This document shows, one piece after another, positions 33,611 through 46,788 of a stretch of DNA of 64,000 bases. The stretch lies in assembly GCA_040954595.2 (NCBI GenBank), contig CM082597.2, positions 5,580,001 to 5,644,000 on the forward strand, written 5' to 3'. Each line of letters begins with the position of its first letter. Position 1 is the stretch's first letter. The notes beneath the pieces are model-generated. The model was not told the origin of the DNA. It saw only the letters and a list, made by a program, of their open reading frames with translations, and searched no databases. This DNA is from Balanoglossus misakiensis. Lineage: Eukaryota > Hemichordata. Both the position numbers and the translations under genes were made by a program.

Positions 33611-36372
33611 AAAGACAATTAGCGAAAATTTTTATGTTTTGTAAAATCTCCACTTTTCATAAAAATGATTAAAATCTGCATTGCAGGATTGTTGAACAGT
33701 TGTCAACATTAAGGATTGCATTGCACAAAAAAGATCACAGAATTGTTGTCATTTCTTTTGAACATTCTAATAAATAACCGAACCTGTACATCCGTGGTAT
33801 CACACTACAATTTTATTTGGTAAAGAATTCCTTCTGACATCGGTAAATGTTCCAAATGTTGGTGATTTTACCAGAAAACACGACGAGATGGATATGTGAA
33901 CAGCGCTGCTACATTCCGAAATGATTTATTTCCCGTGTTTGCGGTTTTTTTTTTGTATTTCGCCGAGGCTGGTGCTATACCTCACATATCAGCTGACCGT
34001 TGTGGAAATGGCTTGTACATATGTACAATTTTTCCTGTTTATTGTTCCAATGATGTCTTCGAGCTGTCCTCATTTGAAGGTTTACGCCCGTATATTTTTA
34101 GTACGAGAACACAGCAATATTCATGTAGGCTACGTCTTTCGAAAATCGGGGGAGGGGGGGGGGGGGAGATGGATTCATACGCTCGATCCATAGTGTCTTG
34201 TCACCGTTGTATAACATAATGTTGTTTTATAATACCAGTACACGACTATTGTATTCACTAATCAAAATCATGAAAAAGGGACATTTTGGGGGATATTTAT
34301 ATAAAATGTGTCAGCCAGCAGTTATACTAATGCACAGCCTGTATATGTAAAAGTCTTGATACACAATCCATATACTCAGTAAATTTATGCATGAAGAAAA
34401 AACGCTAGTAGGTGGAAAAATACACATAAAAAACAATAATGAACTCATCCCACCTGTAATTTACCATTTTTCAGTGGTTATGTAAATATTGCATTGTCAT
34501 GGAAATAGTCGATTTCAAGATCGTCACATTTAATCTCTCGAATATCAGACACCTCATTTTCATTTCACTTAAATATGATCAATTCAATTTCATTTGATTG
34601 ATACCTAAGTATAGTTATGCGATATTTCCCACTGTGTTCAAGCATAGACAATAGACTACTGTCTATGGTTCAAGTTTGCTAAGTTTGGATTACCCTTGGC
34701 TGAGTTTCAGCCACAATGGACGTGCGTTATGGGTGCACCATGTTCATTGCATGCAGACATAGGACATGTCCCTGATCTAGAATGCCAATGACATATTGTT
34801 CTTTTCAACGTTTGTCGGCGCAAACAAGCGTTTACGGCGCCATGGCCAGTCGCATACGGCTGGTTCAAAACTCATCTGTCATTTAACGGTGCACTGTTTT
34901 AAAGCCCCCGGCCCTGACGGTTTTCCCCGTATTGTAAGCAACCACCTCCTTTTCCTCGAAAATCGCACAATTGCCAGGACACAACACAAGCTTAAAGGTT
35001 CAGTAACTCCGTCTCTGGGCTATTTTATCAGTAGTTTTGTTTTGGGCTGTCGTTTTTTGTCCTGCTAGGTAAAACATAAGGTGTTGCTCAGTATTTAGGT
35101 TTCCAACCTAGCCCATTCGTAGTAATCCGCATAGTTTTTTACTCATACTGTAATCAGCTATCAATGGGGATTGTTCAACGGGTCGTTACTCATATACAGG
35201 TTTTGATGAGAAGCTAAAGGTTGAACATTTCATGAAGCTACCCTGAGTAGAACAAGAGGCTGTAGTTAATACACGGGCGAAATCTAATGAAAAAAGTATC
35301 AACATTTGGAGTTATCGTGGTATTAAGGATTCGTACGCCGCGGATCTGTGCGAAAACAATCGAATTATACTCGATTAAAATAAAATATATCATGTCACCT
35401 GGCGCGTTTACGTCAATGTTGACAGCTAAAACGACCCTGTGGTGAAGAAAGACAATGATGTAGGGATATCGACGCGCCCTGAAGTGTGTATTGTTCGTCA
35501 ATTGATTTCCCATGTGTACGCTATGATATGTTGAAATATGTCGCCTTAAAATGTGAATGAATAGACACTGTACGGGGAGCGGCTTTCTCTATAGCGGGTC
35601 CCTGGCATTTGTACCCGTTATAAACAACGTATACAAACAGTGCTAAAACTTGTGAAATAAACAAACATATCTATTGAAGCTATAATTTGTTTGGTGTACA
35701 TGTGTCCCAATAATCTACTTTTATTCTGACGTCATGCCGTGTCTCTATGGGCAGTGATAATTGTTTGACTTCTGTCAGCCGAATGGATTGTTTACCTTGG
35801 TTGTTTTTGTTTTGTTTGTCTTAGTTGCGCTTTCATGATCCACTGCTTAGCAAAGCGTGTTTTTATCAATACTATAATCGCTAGTTCTCCTTCGGGTCAC
35901 ACATGGTCCAATCTCAATCGGCCATGACCAAGGTATAGTGCAATGGCAAGCATTGGGTGGCAAGTCTGCGTAGAGAATTCTCAAATCTTGATGTGGACCT
36001 TCTTACTGTAACAAGTTTTAAAAGTGTAAAAAGTGTTGTTTTGAATACTGCACAGTCTGTGTCATAAAGGTGATGTTATTAGTTGACAGGTACACTTTGT
36101 GAAATACATGTGTCTTTTCAATACCATGTGTACAGATTGCCATGGCAACCATATAAACAGTTTGAATCCCCTTTCAAGTGTTGAAGAACAACATACCTGG
36201 GAGACTAAAGGATACCCTTCAATTGAACATACGTCAGACACGTTCTATGACAACAGACACGTTCTATGACAACTATTTACAGAGACCACAGTGTCGTGAT
36301 AAGGCACACTTGAACGAGTGACTGCAAAGAAGAGAGAGCGAATATTTTGGTATCCGGAAAGAAGATTTCATA
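33611..36372. other. End of unit B and upstream region of the vWD gene
   Basis: 33611-35426 matches the 3' part of unit A. 35427-36372 is unique and should contain the promoter and 5' UTR of the next gene. A G-run is at about 34145-34166. No ORF with domain similarity was seen. Confidence 0.55.
36136..36149. promoter_or_regulatory. X-box (RFX-type) candidate upstream of the vWD gene
   Basis: ATTGCCATGGCAAC sits 224 bp before the start codon at 36373. The inner 12 bases are a perfect palindrome and match the canonical RFX X-box G-T-T-G-C-C-A-T-G-G-C-A-A-C in 13 of 14 positions. Confidence 0.5.
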
Positions 36373-38548
36373 ATGAGAACTCTCGGGTATATTCTGTGTT
36401 GCTTCGTTTTAGCTTCGATTCTGTCCGGTGTACGTTGTCAGAACGAGACGGAGAGGTTTCCCGATAACGAGAAAGAATACGAGAACTACTACCCCGAGCA
36501 GCCGACGACGTGCGTCTACGGCGAGTGGACGCCCTGCAGCGCCTCTTGCGGGCCGCACGGAAGGCGCACGCGCACGTGCAGCTATGGCGGCAACATCACG
36601 TACACGGAGATGGACATCTGCAACACCACGTGCCTGAACGGCGGAACCATCCACGGCGGCTACTGCGAATGTCCCGCGTCCTTCACGGGACTGTGCTGCG
36701 AACAACAGGCCGATCCAGGCAAGTTGGACACACAACAGCCATAATAGCAAACCTCCGCCTGTAACCTCACAACATATATTTCACTTTAAAGGCAATTTTC
36801 TCAATCCCAGGGCAGAACGATGAAGGCAAATAAGAAATCCTTTGTGTTGGCACGTAACTGTTTATTAGAAACAAAATATTTGACCCAATTTTGAAAAGAA
36901 CCTTTAAGTATTAAGAAACACAGCTATGACGCTTGTTTCGATTTTTAGGATAAAGTTTACATCACCAGAAGTATTTTATTCGTGAAGTTCAGACAAATAT
37001 TAGGAAGTTAGTCGATCTTTACAATCAGCATAATGCAATGCTGTTTGGTTGGTGGTTGTTTGGATTGTTTGTTGGCAAAATTGTATCTCTTTATCAACAA
37101 TACACGTCCCCAAGTTGTATTTATCTTGTTCACACACATCAACGTATATCATATAAAGGTTTACATTCAATCAGATATTAGACCAACATTTATGCGCGCT
37201 GACGGTGAATCTGACCAGAAACATATCTTCATGAAATAATACAGCTCAGTTGTAGTGGCACATTTTGACAAAAAAAATAGAATATGTGGGTTTACTTGGT
37301 TGCTACCACAGGTGTATTCATTAATATGTTCGAATGAGGTTTTGAATTTTGTTTCCATGCAGCTCTGTCGTTGGAAATGGTGATAGACGACACCGATGTG
37401 AACTTTGAGTGTAGTCTGTCGTCTGTGACGTCATCAGCGAGCACCACGCTACGCTTTCGCTGGTTTGCCAATGACGAACAAATCTTCGAAGAGACGTTGC
37501 CATCGAGTGAGAGTACGTCGACACTGGAGCAGTCGTCGTGGGTCGGGAAAATGGGAACATCGGTTAGTTTAATCACAATCATTGTTTTTAATGATAAAAG
37601 TAAACTCCGCACATGTTTGTCTGTCTGTCGTTAAGACTCTGTTCAGCACTTGAAGACTGGGTATAGCGACCACCGAGTTATATCTTTGGTCCCATCACAG
37701 GCTTGTGGCCTCCCATTGAGGTGTACATGATACACATTCAACAAAGGCAACCATAGTACATTCACCTGATTACTCTTCGAGTCACTCACGAAAGATTGTT
37801 ACCCAAAAATAACTCGGTCAAAAGGTTTCATCCCTACCCTGCAACCAAATAATGTTAGCATATGCAACAGCAATGTATAAGAGATAGGGGAGGCTTAGAG
37901 CAGCAATTCAAAAGAACAACTGCGAATGTATGACAATTGACGACAAGTGATAGAAAGTGCACATTGAACAAAGGCGCTTGCACATATCTCCGTCCACAAT
38001 AAGGGTCATTCTTGTTTCGTTGATTTGAAGGCTTAGCTTAGCCCCTTGTACTTAACAATGACGATTTTGCATCCCGAGGTTCTTAAATCTACAACATATA
38101 TACACAGAGACGACCTGCTTTTACTGAGATATTCACTCAAATCAAAGACACACCTTTCTCCTTAGTAACAAATGGAACTTCTCCACGTCGAGAGACTTGT
38201 TGACAATTGGCTATCCTTTGTCCTATTAAATGTATTGTTCCACTAGTCTATTTAGGACACGCGTTGAACCGCAAAAAGTGCAGACGAGAACAGTTTTATT
38301 GTCTTGCATGAGCCCAGTTTTTCTACCGTAACGATGCGCTCGTCAAAACAAGAATATAATCTAGTTTGTGACCCACTATACTGAAGTAATTGAGCAATCC
38401 CGTTCCTCGATTTAGGTCCCTGTGAGAAGCGCCCTCACGTAATACTCTTACAGTATAAAGGCCCGCCTGTCGTGGTTGCCCAAATTAGGTCAGGTGTGCT
38501 TCTCTGCTTCGTGCGTTGCTATCGGTACACTTCCATTGGTAAACAAGT

Positions 38549-38588
<40 letters not shown>

Positions 38589-38613
38589 CCACCACCACCA
38601 CCACCACCATCAC

Positions 38614-38648
<35 letters not shown>

Positions 38649-38671
38649 CCACCACCACCACCACCACCACC

Positions 38672-38736
<65 letters not shown>

Positions 38737-41700
38737 TTTATTATTAATTTTTATCTACTAGATTCACTGTGAAGTCGGTATTCTGATTGATGGAAGCATT
38801 TCTGAAGAAAAGAAAAGCGCACCATACTTCGCCGGTGTCAAAGTAAGTACAGGAGAGTGCGTGCTGTTAGATGCCATACACCTGGTCGCTTGTTTACCTC
38901 TAGCTAGTTTCCATAGTGGCTAGTCCATTTAAAATCCTGAATCCTGACTAATTGCTACAAGGAGGAAAATAGCAATTGCCACACTTGACCAGTGTTATGA
39001 CAGAAAGGGCGAAGTCAGTGGTTTTCCTTTTATAAAAAAGTATTTAATGGCTATTCGCTATACTAACAAAATTAAGTTGCAGGCAAAAAAAGGATTCGCA
39101 GGTAATAAAACAATGAATGCGAACCAAACTGAGCAACACACACAGCACTCCGTATACTCAGCTAGGACTCCAGTCGTGAAGCACACGAGCAGCAAATATG
39201 CAGTAAAGTCAAAGACTTCCGACGTACAGGAAAGTCTGGTTTCGGTCCGAGTGATGTGTACTTACAACTCGAAGTCAAACAAAACAGCAGCAAAGTCTGG
39301 TTTAGGTCCAAATGGTGTGCATGCACTCACAACTTCTGAAGTCCTTGAAGTCAAACAAAACGGCCTGCGAAAGGTCCCAAACAGCAGCATGGAGTCCCCA
39401 GCACTGAAGTTATCGGCACAGTGTCCAGCGAAAAAAAATAGCCACCTGACCACATGGTAACATGTGTATTTATACATGTCAACCAAATGAATATTCATCA
39501 ACACCTGGTCACCCTAAACAAAAGAAATCTTACTAGCCAGTAAATGTCACACTAAAATGACCTCATCATCACACCAGACTTGGCGATGTGAAATTGCACT
39601 CAGGTTATCTGAGAGCAGATTGAGTGAGCATATGTAAACACCCCGACAGTTATTAAATAAAACCTTTGATGTGTCAAGTAATGCCACCGCCTGAGTATTA
39701 CAGTCAGATATTTGACAGATATCACAAGGGGAGCTTGCTTTGTTCACTGTTTCGTTACATCACACAAGCTATTAACTTAGCGTCGTCGAAGGTTTCCAAA
39801 CACCCAGGCCCTTATTATCGCGCCTTGTGTTTTGTGTTTTTTCGTCTGCCGATTGTCAAAGTTGTTTGTGAACCTTGAACATGCTTGCTTTCATTCTGTC
39901 TGTGAAGGTCGAGTGGGCGAGTTCTTTCAACTCCGTCCGATGTTGTTTTGCGCAGTTCTACGTCATGATGTAGTCTTGACCTTGCGAATTTTTCTGCCAA
40001 CCTTTAAGACGTCAGTGCTATTATACACTCTGATGTTGGTTCTCCGCTATTGTTTTCTACTCAGGTCAGGGGAACCTTTGGCGAGGTCATCGAGCTGTCT
40101 GAAAACGGCAACGAGCACGTGATTGAACTGGAATCCACCATACCGTTGCTGTGCGAGTCTTGTCAGGTGACACTGCCCATCTTTGTGACCGACCGTTACG
40201 GTATCTACAAGGCCTACCCGGATGTGGTCGTGAAGGACGGGTGCGGCGCTGTGATCACGCCCAGGGACTCCCTCCCCGGCGGTACGATCAGGGTCACCGT
40301 CAAAGCCAGGAGAGATTTCTTCAGGGACGGCGATGGAACCGTATATCTTGGTTTCCTTCCCGTCCATCATTCATCGGAGCTGTGGAACGGATATCATCTG
40401 ATTCATTTGATACAGGTATCAGAGTTTTTGTGGCACCTAAAATCTTTGAAAGCAAATTCTGATCACCTTTTCTTCATGCAAACCTGATAGTTGTATCAGA
40501 GCTAGAATGCACCGAAAAACCCATTTTGAAGTGCTTCTTCTATTTTGGTCAAGCATCTTTAGATTATTCTCCTTTAAAACTGAAAACAAGAGTTGGCGTG
40601 AAGTCCCTAATCCAATGCCTGCATTGTTTAAACTATCGCCTTAAATAGGGTTTTACTACCTAGCTTAGTGATAAAAAATCGTATGGTCGAAAGAATGTCA
40701 AAATGGCGGACTTCTGCCATACGGAGGGACCGTGACAATTTGAATTTCATAGTAGCGAGAATTGAATAAATCTCGGTCGTTTTTTTACCTTTACCAGATT
40801 AATACGATAGACAAAGACAACAACTTTCGAAGATGCAGCGGAATGGGTGATCCCCACTATCACACATTTGACGGCGAGTGAGTAGAACACTAAATATGTT
40901 ATGACTTCAGCATACCCAAGGAGTATTGTTTGTTGCCGCATACAGTATTGTTGCATTAAACTCACAGGTGCTTAGGTAGCGATACTGAAGCTGCTAGTAC
41001 AGACAGTTTATCTGGCTGTATTGTTTGTAGTAGCAGCAGCACTAGTAATTATAGTATGAATGTGTTTGTTAGTTAGTTGCTTTGTTTGTTTGTTTGATTT
41101 TTTTGTTAGTATAGTTTTTATGTGTTTTTGTTTACTTGCTTGCTTTAAAGGTATTATGACGTGTACAAGCCTGGTGAGTACATCTTCTACAAGCACGAAG
41201 TCTACCCATTCGAAGTGAGTATTCTATGAAAATGTTACCATTTACCCATGACAGATTTCGTCCTTTCTCGTGGTCTGTTTTGAATGAAAGCGGGGGACTG
41301 AGGTCGATACTAAGACAAAGGGAGGTGGGAAAGGAAAGTGACACACGGGACAGAGTTACCTGTGGCCTCGGAAAGAACCACGTTCAACCCACAGTCTCTC
41401 GAGGGTAATAAACGGGTACTATAGCCCTCATGTCCAGGCAATGTTTTCATGATGTAACTTTACGTATCGTTCGTTGTCAGGTGACTAAATGACAATTTTC
41501 CGTGTATGTAATATATTATGAACAATGAAGATTTATAATAATAATATATGTAAAACATTCTTTTCATTTTGGTATTTGAAGGTAAAGTGAAAATAAAGTT
41601 TCAGGCCTCCTTCCAAAAATATATGAAAACATGAATTGTTAATACCTGGTCTATATGTTACTTTCAGGTGCAAACACGTTTGAAACCGTGTGGCTCGGTT

Positions 41701-44700
41701 GCATGTAACTGTGGCGTTGCAGTGAGGGTTGAGGATGACGTCATCATATATGACAGGTGCAAGACCACGTCAGAGTTGGTCACGTATTTCTGGGGACACA
41801 GGAAATACCAGTATTACAGAGAGACCAGTCGGCTGATCGCGAAGGTCTTGCGAAAGGGGATTTTGACACCGGGCTTCAGGCTGGTCAGAGAAAACAGTGG
41901 GCATACCGTTAAGGTAAAGAATGACATTCACTATACACATGATGACTGACAATGAGGGCAACAGTGTATTTTGATGACCGAGGGTGCTGCTAGTCACAAC
42001 TAAAACAGTCTTGTTTTCCCGAGGGCATAGCCCGAGGGAAAACAGACTGTTTTGGTGTGACTGGCAGTCCCGAGGTCATTAAAAATACACTGTTGCCCGA
42101 ATATGTCAGCCATCATGTGTTTTATAACACACCAAACCGATCGAACTGATGCCCAAGGCAACAGTTCGAAATGACAAAGGTCACGTGACGTCGTATTGAC
42201 GAATCACGATCGAGGGTTCGCTGCATGGTGTGTTATAATTCTGACTGATCGCTAGTTTGACTAGCTGTTGAAACGCATATGTTCCAACGGGGGATGGGGG
42301 TATGCTTCCCCCCGGCGGAACAGCTGCGTTTCCAGAGCTATAGTTTCCTTGCCTTGCCTTGCCTTGCCTTGCCTTGCCTTGCCTTGCCTTGCTGAGAGAG
42401 TGAGGGGGCAGAGAGGCAGAGAGACTGAAACAGAGGTAGTGAGAGATAATCAGACAGACAGAGACGGAAAGAGACAGATAGAGAGACGGAGACAGAGAGG
42501 AGAGAGACAATTACACAGAGAGAATGGGGAGACATAGAATGGCAGAGTGATAGAGGCACAGGCATAAAGACAGAGAAAGTGAGAGACAGACAGACATAGA
42601 GATGGAGAGAGAGAGAGAGATAAAGAGAGACTGAGACAGATAGAGAGGAGAGAGACAAAGCGTAAGAGACACACACACACAGACTGAGAGAGACAGAGAG
42701 ACCCAAAGACAGACAGAGGCAGAGAAAGAGAGATGCTTACTGAGACCAGGTTTGATATAGTTTTGTTACATGTGACAAATTAACACATGTAATTATTTAT
42801 GAACTTGAAAATATGTTTTATACAATTATCTGAGCTGTACTCTCCATGTAAGTGCCTGACTCACACAGCTGTTACTATTCTTTGACTCCAGATACACTTT
42901 CCAAATGGCGCCTATGTTGAAATACAGGGGAGCACCTATCTTGGCGTTTATTTCTCGCCCGGAAGTGACGACTACGGTTTTGAGAATGCTGGGCTTTGCG
43001 GAAGTAGTGACAACAACAGAGGAAATGATCTTCTACATGGGCCATTTAAAGCGGCCGCTAAACATTATTCCGCACAGGGATGGGGAACCAAGCACGACTT
43101 CAGTGAGACCTGGAGGTAAGTTAGGGAATGGTCAGTTTCTTCGGCCTGGGGTGGATTCTATGTTGTGGATATCAAAAATTGACTGACCCCCCCCCCTTCT
43201 CATTGAACATGAAGAAGTGGGTGGGCCCTCCAGTGACCCCATCCCTATCACCCAATTCAAATACAGGGTGACCTCCACCATTAATCCACCGCCCCCACAG
43301 GCCCAAGAAACTAACCAGTCCCCTACTCAAACTGGTCTGCTTATCTTTACTTTCGCTTGTCCCTGGGTCCTCTTGAGTCCTTTTTAAGGTATTATGTGCC
43401 TCGAAAATCAAATTTACTCATATATATAATTTGCTCAATTTTCATTTCTCATTCATAAATGACCCCTTATATCTTATTCTCAATTGCATGGAGAGAAAAA
43501 TTAAAGCTGTCCTAACATTGCGGGACCAAACACCTGTCATTTTGTTTCCTATTTCGCGTTTACACTAGCAATCTGAAATTGCGCTCCTGCATTCTTCTCC
43601 ACTCAGAACACCAAGCGGCAAGAACCTGTTCTACGGAGAATTCGACGACGGCGAGACGGATTCACCCACGTACAGGGCCCCCGCAGAATACTGCACGTGC
43701 ACGCCGTCCCTGGATGAGCTGACCCTTAACACGGACTTCAGCCAGGTGACGGTGGACGAGCAGTGTAAGGTCGCGCGAGACAGCGCGAGATCTCCAACGC
43801 CCAGCGAGGATTGTGACTCTCGCCACTGTGATGTGACAGAGGATTACTTGGAAGATGTTGATGAGGACAATGAAAACAGAAGAAGACGAAGTACAGCTGA
43901 CGAGAGTGATGGCCTTTACTTCACTTACGATGAAAATTTCGTACCTTCGGTAACTATCAATTTAATTTATAAATCATAAATTTTAATCAGTAAACCAAAG
44001 TTCTTTAATTATAATTTTTTTCCAGTTTTTTGTTGGTGTTACTGCACCCTCACACGCTGGTACAATTATTTTGTATATAGTATAATCGGCCATTTAAAAA
44101 AAAAGTTGAGATTCTCGGCTTCTGAAATGTTATTCAATAGGTGGAAATTTTTAATACAATATCATATTGCCAGGTAATTTTATGATTAAAAGTTTACACT
44201 GAGTACGAAAAAGCCAAGTGTGTACAGAAATTCATAGTTACGATCCATTACGATCCAACGTTTGTTACAATCTGACAGTGGACTCAAGCGTTTCCTCTTG
44301 GCCTCTGCATTTGTTTTGCGATAGGTGCCATCATGGCCGACGCCATCAGGGATAGATGAAGCGAATGCAACAGCCTATTGCCAGAGTCTCTTGGTGACTT
44401 CACAGGCCGGCGTCGCTTGCAGTTTCGCTGTGTCCGCCGACTTGAGCTCCTTTATCGAGGCATGCAAAACCGATATCCAGGTAAGATCTTGTGAAACTAA
44501 TTGTCAATTTTTTTATGTGAGACATGGTGTAAGGGAATCGGACATTCAGAAACACGCATAAAGACACAGAAAAACAAACCAATCGCTGTTCTTTCTTTTG
44601 TCTACTAGGTTTTGGATAGTCTGAATTATGGTAACGAGGCGGCGGAGTTGATGAAGGCACAGTGTCAAGAAAAGGCCACCAAGGATCCCATGCTGTGGAC

Positions 44701-46788
44701 CTTCAGCGACGATGGACGTCTGGAACCACCGGCAACGATACTCGGCGTTCTCTGCCCGGCAAACTGTCACGACAACGGCGTGTGTACGGACGGCGAATGC
44801 GTGTGCGACGCCGGGTTCGCCGGCACTGACTGCGCCGTGGATCTCAGTGTGGAACCCGCGGTGTACACGGCGCACAAGAGCGGTCTCTGCGACACCAAAA
44901 CCGATGACTGCACCTACGTCTCCGTGTATGGAGATAACTTTGCCGAGTCGGATCAGTTGACTTGTCACGTCAACATTATTGAGGTTTGTTTGGCATTTAT
45001 TCTCTCTCTCTCTCTCTCGTTTTCTCACTCATTCACTCACACCACTTAGGCCTACACACATACCTGTGTAGTGTACATCATGCCTCTGCTAATCTGTTTA
45101 TCTGTCTGTCTCTCCCCCTCTCTCTCACACATGTGTAGGTGTACACCTTATGTCTCTGCCAATCTATCTGTATGTCTCTCTCTCTCCGTCTCTTCCCGAC
45201 TCTTTCACACAACTGTGCAGTGTTCTGTATTTGCTCGCTGTCTCTGCCTCTCTCTCCGTGTCTGTCTGTCTGTCTCTCATCACATACGCACATATTATGT
45301 GCGACACAACGTATACCAAGCTAATGTTTCTTCCCACTGTGTACAGGTAACTGACCAGGGATTCAGTAGGACCGATGACGTACTCACAACACCTGCAGTA
45401 TTCGTCTCCTTCGAGGAGGTCAAGTGCATGACCAGAAGTAATCGTCGACGACGTGAAACCACGACTTCGACCGAACCATCCGGGTCCTTGGTTTCCATTA
45501 GCAACGACGGTGTGTTAGTGAGCGCCGAACTGCTGGTCATTGTATTCAACCCGAACTGTTATGTGTGCAATGGAACCGAGGGGTTCTGTGTCAGAATGGT
45601 AAATATGAATATTTATTTGTCAACATGTATACCGGGTACACCCTATTCATGAGTCTAGCAGCCTCATGAATTTAAACTCAAAGCGAGGCCAATTGGGAAA
45701 TCCCCTTGATGTGATTGGTCAACTTTCCCCAATGGCCTCGATTTGAGTTCCAATTCATAAGGGCGCTAAATTTATGAAAGGGGTGTATGGCATTTGAAAT
45801 CGGAGATTGCAACGAAAGTAACAAACATTATTCCTTATTTTTATTATGGCCCCGTGTATTTATATCACCGTGGCCGTGAATTAATTTGAGATTCACCAAA
45901 ATAATATCGTTTTATAAATATATCAGGGGAGTAGACAGTCCAAAAAGACTATTTCATTCTAATTCAATTAGAAGTCGCTTAATTTGTTTTCTCCACAATC
46001 TAACTTTCCTTTCTCACATATTTGTCATTTAGGATGATGTATGTGTGTCTGGCGATGACTGTTACGATAAAGATCATCCGAAGTGTCAGGACCGTAAGTA
46101 ATGTTTTCTCTATCATTCTATTTACACTAAAAACTAAATGGCTTAAATGTGGCAGTTTATGCATACAGAAGGCTGGCGAAATATTTCTGAGTGTCTCTGG
46201 GTATCCTCCAATCGGATATTTCATCGTTTTGATTTTTTTTATTACAGAACTGACTTACATCCTTGTTGGCTCAATTCTTGGTGGAATCGCCGCCATTGCT
46301 GTTATCGTCATCGTCATCGTGGTCGTCAAGAAAAAGTGAGTTTCTTTACTCCTATGACGTAAATTGTGTTTTGATAATTATTGTCATGACGGCCCATACG
46401 GACAGAGTTGTGCATATGAGTTGATGGCCAGTACTGGTCTAAAACAATTGGTAAGGCTGAACTGATACGTGAACGGTAATGTGGTCTTATAGGCCCAAAC
46501 AAAATACATGTACATGTACCTGTAATTCATCTGAATGTTCCCGTTGTCGGTATTATCGGGGACAATATTAGTTTTGTTGAAGACGCCAGAGAAATCTTAC
46601 TAAAGGCAGGGCAGGGGTCTCGGTGGTGATAGTTGTGATGGGGGGGGGGGGGTGGCGGTGGTCTTATTACAATATAGTATATTTGTATCGGGTATAAAGC
46701 AGCAATAATTAACTGTTCTTTTCTATTTCACAGAATGGCTATGAAGGCCAAAGTAGGCTCATCGGACGCAGCGCTGGAAAGATTCTAG
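36373..46788 (+). CDS. TSP1/EGF/vWD type I membrane protein (VWDE-like), 15 exons, 973 aa
   Basis: Exons: 36373-36718, 37363-37562, 38762-38842, 40065-40415, 40798-40877, 41151-41214, 41668-41913, 42892-43115, 43607-43949, 44325-44480, 44609-44983, 45347-45598, 46033-46093, 46248-46335 and 46734-46788. The sum is 2922 nt in one frame. Signal peptide MRTLGYILCCFVLASILSG. TSP1 module with WTPCSASCG (about 50-75), then an EGF-like Cys cluster. vWD domain about 335-530, with GMGDPHYHTFDG and AGLCGSSDNNRGND. EGF CHDNGVCTDGECVCDAGFAG near 750. TM helix YILVGSILGGIAAIAVIVIV near 930, short basic tail. Vertebrate VWDE has vWD plus EGF repeats and is thought secreted; this one has a single clear EGF and is membrane-anchored. 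Two RRRR sites (about residues 625 and 860) could be furin-type cleavage sites. Likely a cell-surface or cleaved extracellular protein. Confidence 0.85.
36719..36720 (+). other. Non-canonical GC splice donor, intron 1 of the vWD gene
   Basis: Exon 1 ends CAG with GCAAGT following: the strong CAG|GCAAGT context of GC-AG introns. No GT nearby keeps the frame. Joining to the acceptor at 37361-37362 restores phase (Pro then Ala-Leu-Ser-Leu). Without splicing the frame stops at 36744. Confidence 0.7.
38549..38737. repeat. (CAT)n/(CAC)n microsatellite in vWD-gene intron 2
   Basis: Nearly 190 bp of alternating CAT and CAC triplets ending 24 bp before exon 3. Open frames through it encode only His, Ser/Pro or Met/Val runs and are artefacts. 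Confidence 0.95.
41934..42126. mobile_element. Hairpin MITE in vWD-gene intron 7
   Basis: Long imperfect inverted repeat. CACATGATGACTGACA pairs with TGTCAGCCATCATGTG, GGGCAACAGTGTATTTT with the complement at 42076-42098, and a core AAAACAGTCTTG / CAGACTGTTTT lies around CGAGGGCATAGCCCGAGGG. No ORF. MITE class not identified. Confidence 0.75.
42343..42735. repeat. (CCTTG)n array and purine-rich GAGA tract in vWD-gene intron 7
   Basis: About nine CCTTG pentamers to about 42391, followed by ~340 bp of GA/CA-rich simple sequence. ORFs on both strands (Ser/Leu-rich on minus) are composition artefacts. Confidence 0.9.
45001..45290. repeat. CT-rich simple sequence in vWD-gene intron 11
   Basis: Repeated CTCT/GTCT tracts with two diverged ~80-bp subrepeats containing CTGTCTGTCTCTC. 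It ends before the acceptor at 45346. Confidence 0.8.
45672..45750. repeat. Small hairpin repeat in vWD-gene intron 12
   Basis: TTAAACTCAAAGCGAGGCCA faces TGGCCTCGATTTGAGTT about 40 bp downstream; the intervening AATTGGGAAA also pairs with TTTCCCCAAT. Confidence 0.65.

Larger units (their letters stand above)
17583..35426 (+). repeat. Tandem duplication, unit B (~17.8 kb)
   Basis: This is the second copy of unit A, in the same orientation. Size differences come from discrete insertions: a 3' fragment of a non-LTR retroelement (about 18010-18812), a 0.7-kb insertion flanked by a 10-bp direct repeat (18996-19703), one extra cassette exon region (about 23.8-24.4 kb) and an inverted-repeat-rich block (about 29.73-30.42 kb). 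Coding exons are open in both units. Confidence 0.9.

Noticed and set aside
36409-36750. 113-aa minus-strand ORF
   Set aside because: Shadow of the GC-rich first exon of the vWD gene; the plus strand has signal peptide, TSP1 and EGF cysteines.
38476-38772. 98-aa poly-His open frame
   Set aside because: It is translation of a CAT/CAC microsatellite inside an intron; the other frames are equally open with Ser/Pro or Met/Val runs.
39047-39460. 137-aa ORF in the vWD-gene intron
   Set aside because: It contains internal short repeats (AAGTCTGGTTT-GGTCC) and no recognisable domain; neither end joins the surrounding exons in phase.
42268-42710. Overlapping ORFs rich in Arg/Glu or Ser/Leu
   Set aside because: Pure translation of CCTTG and GA-rich simple repeats.
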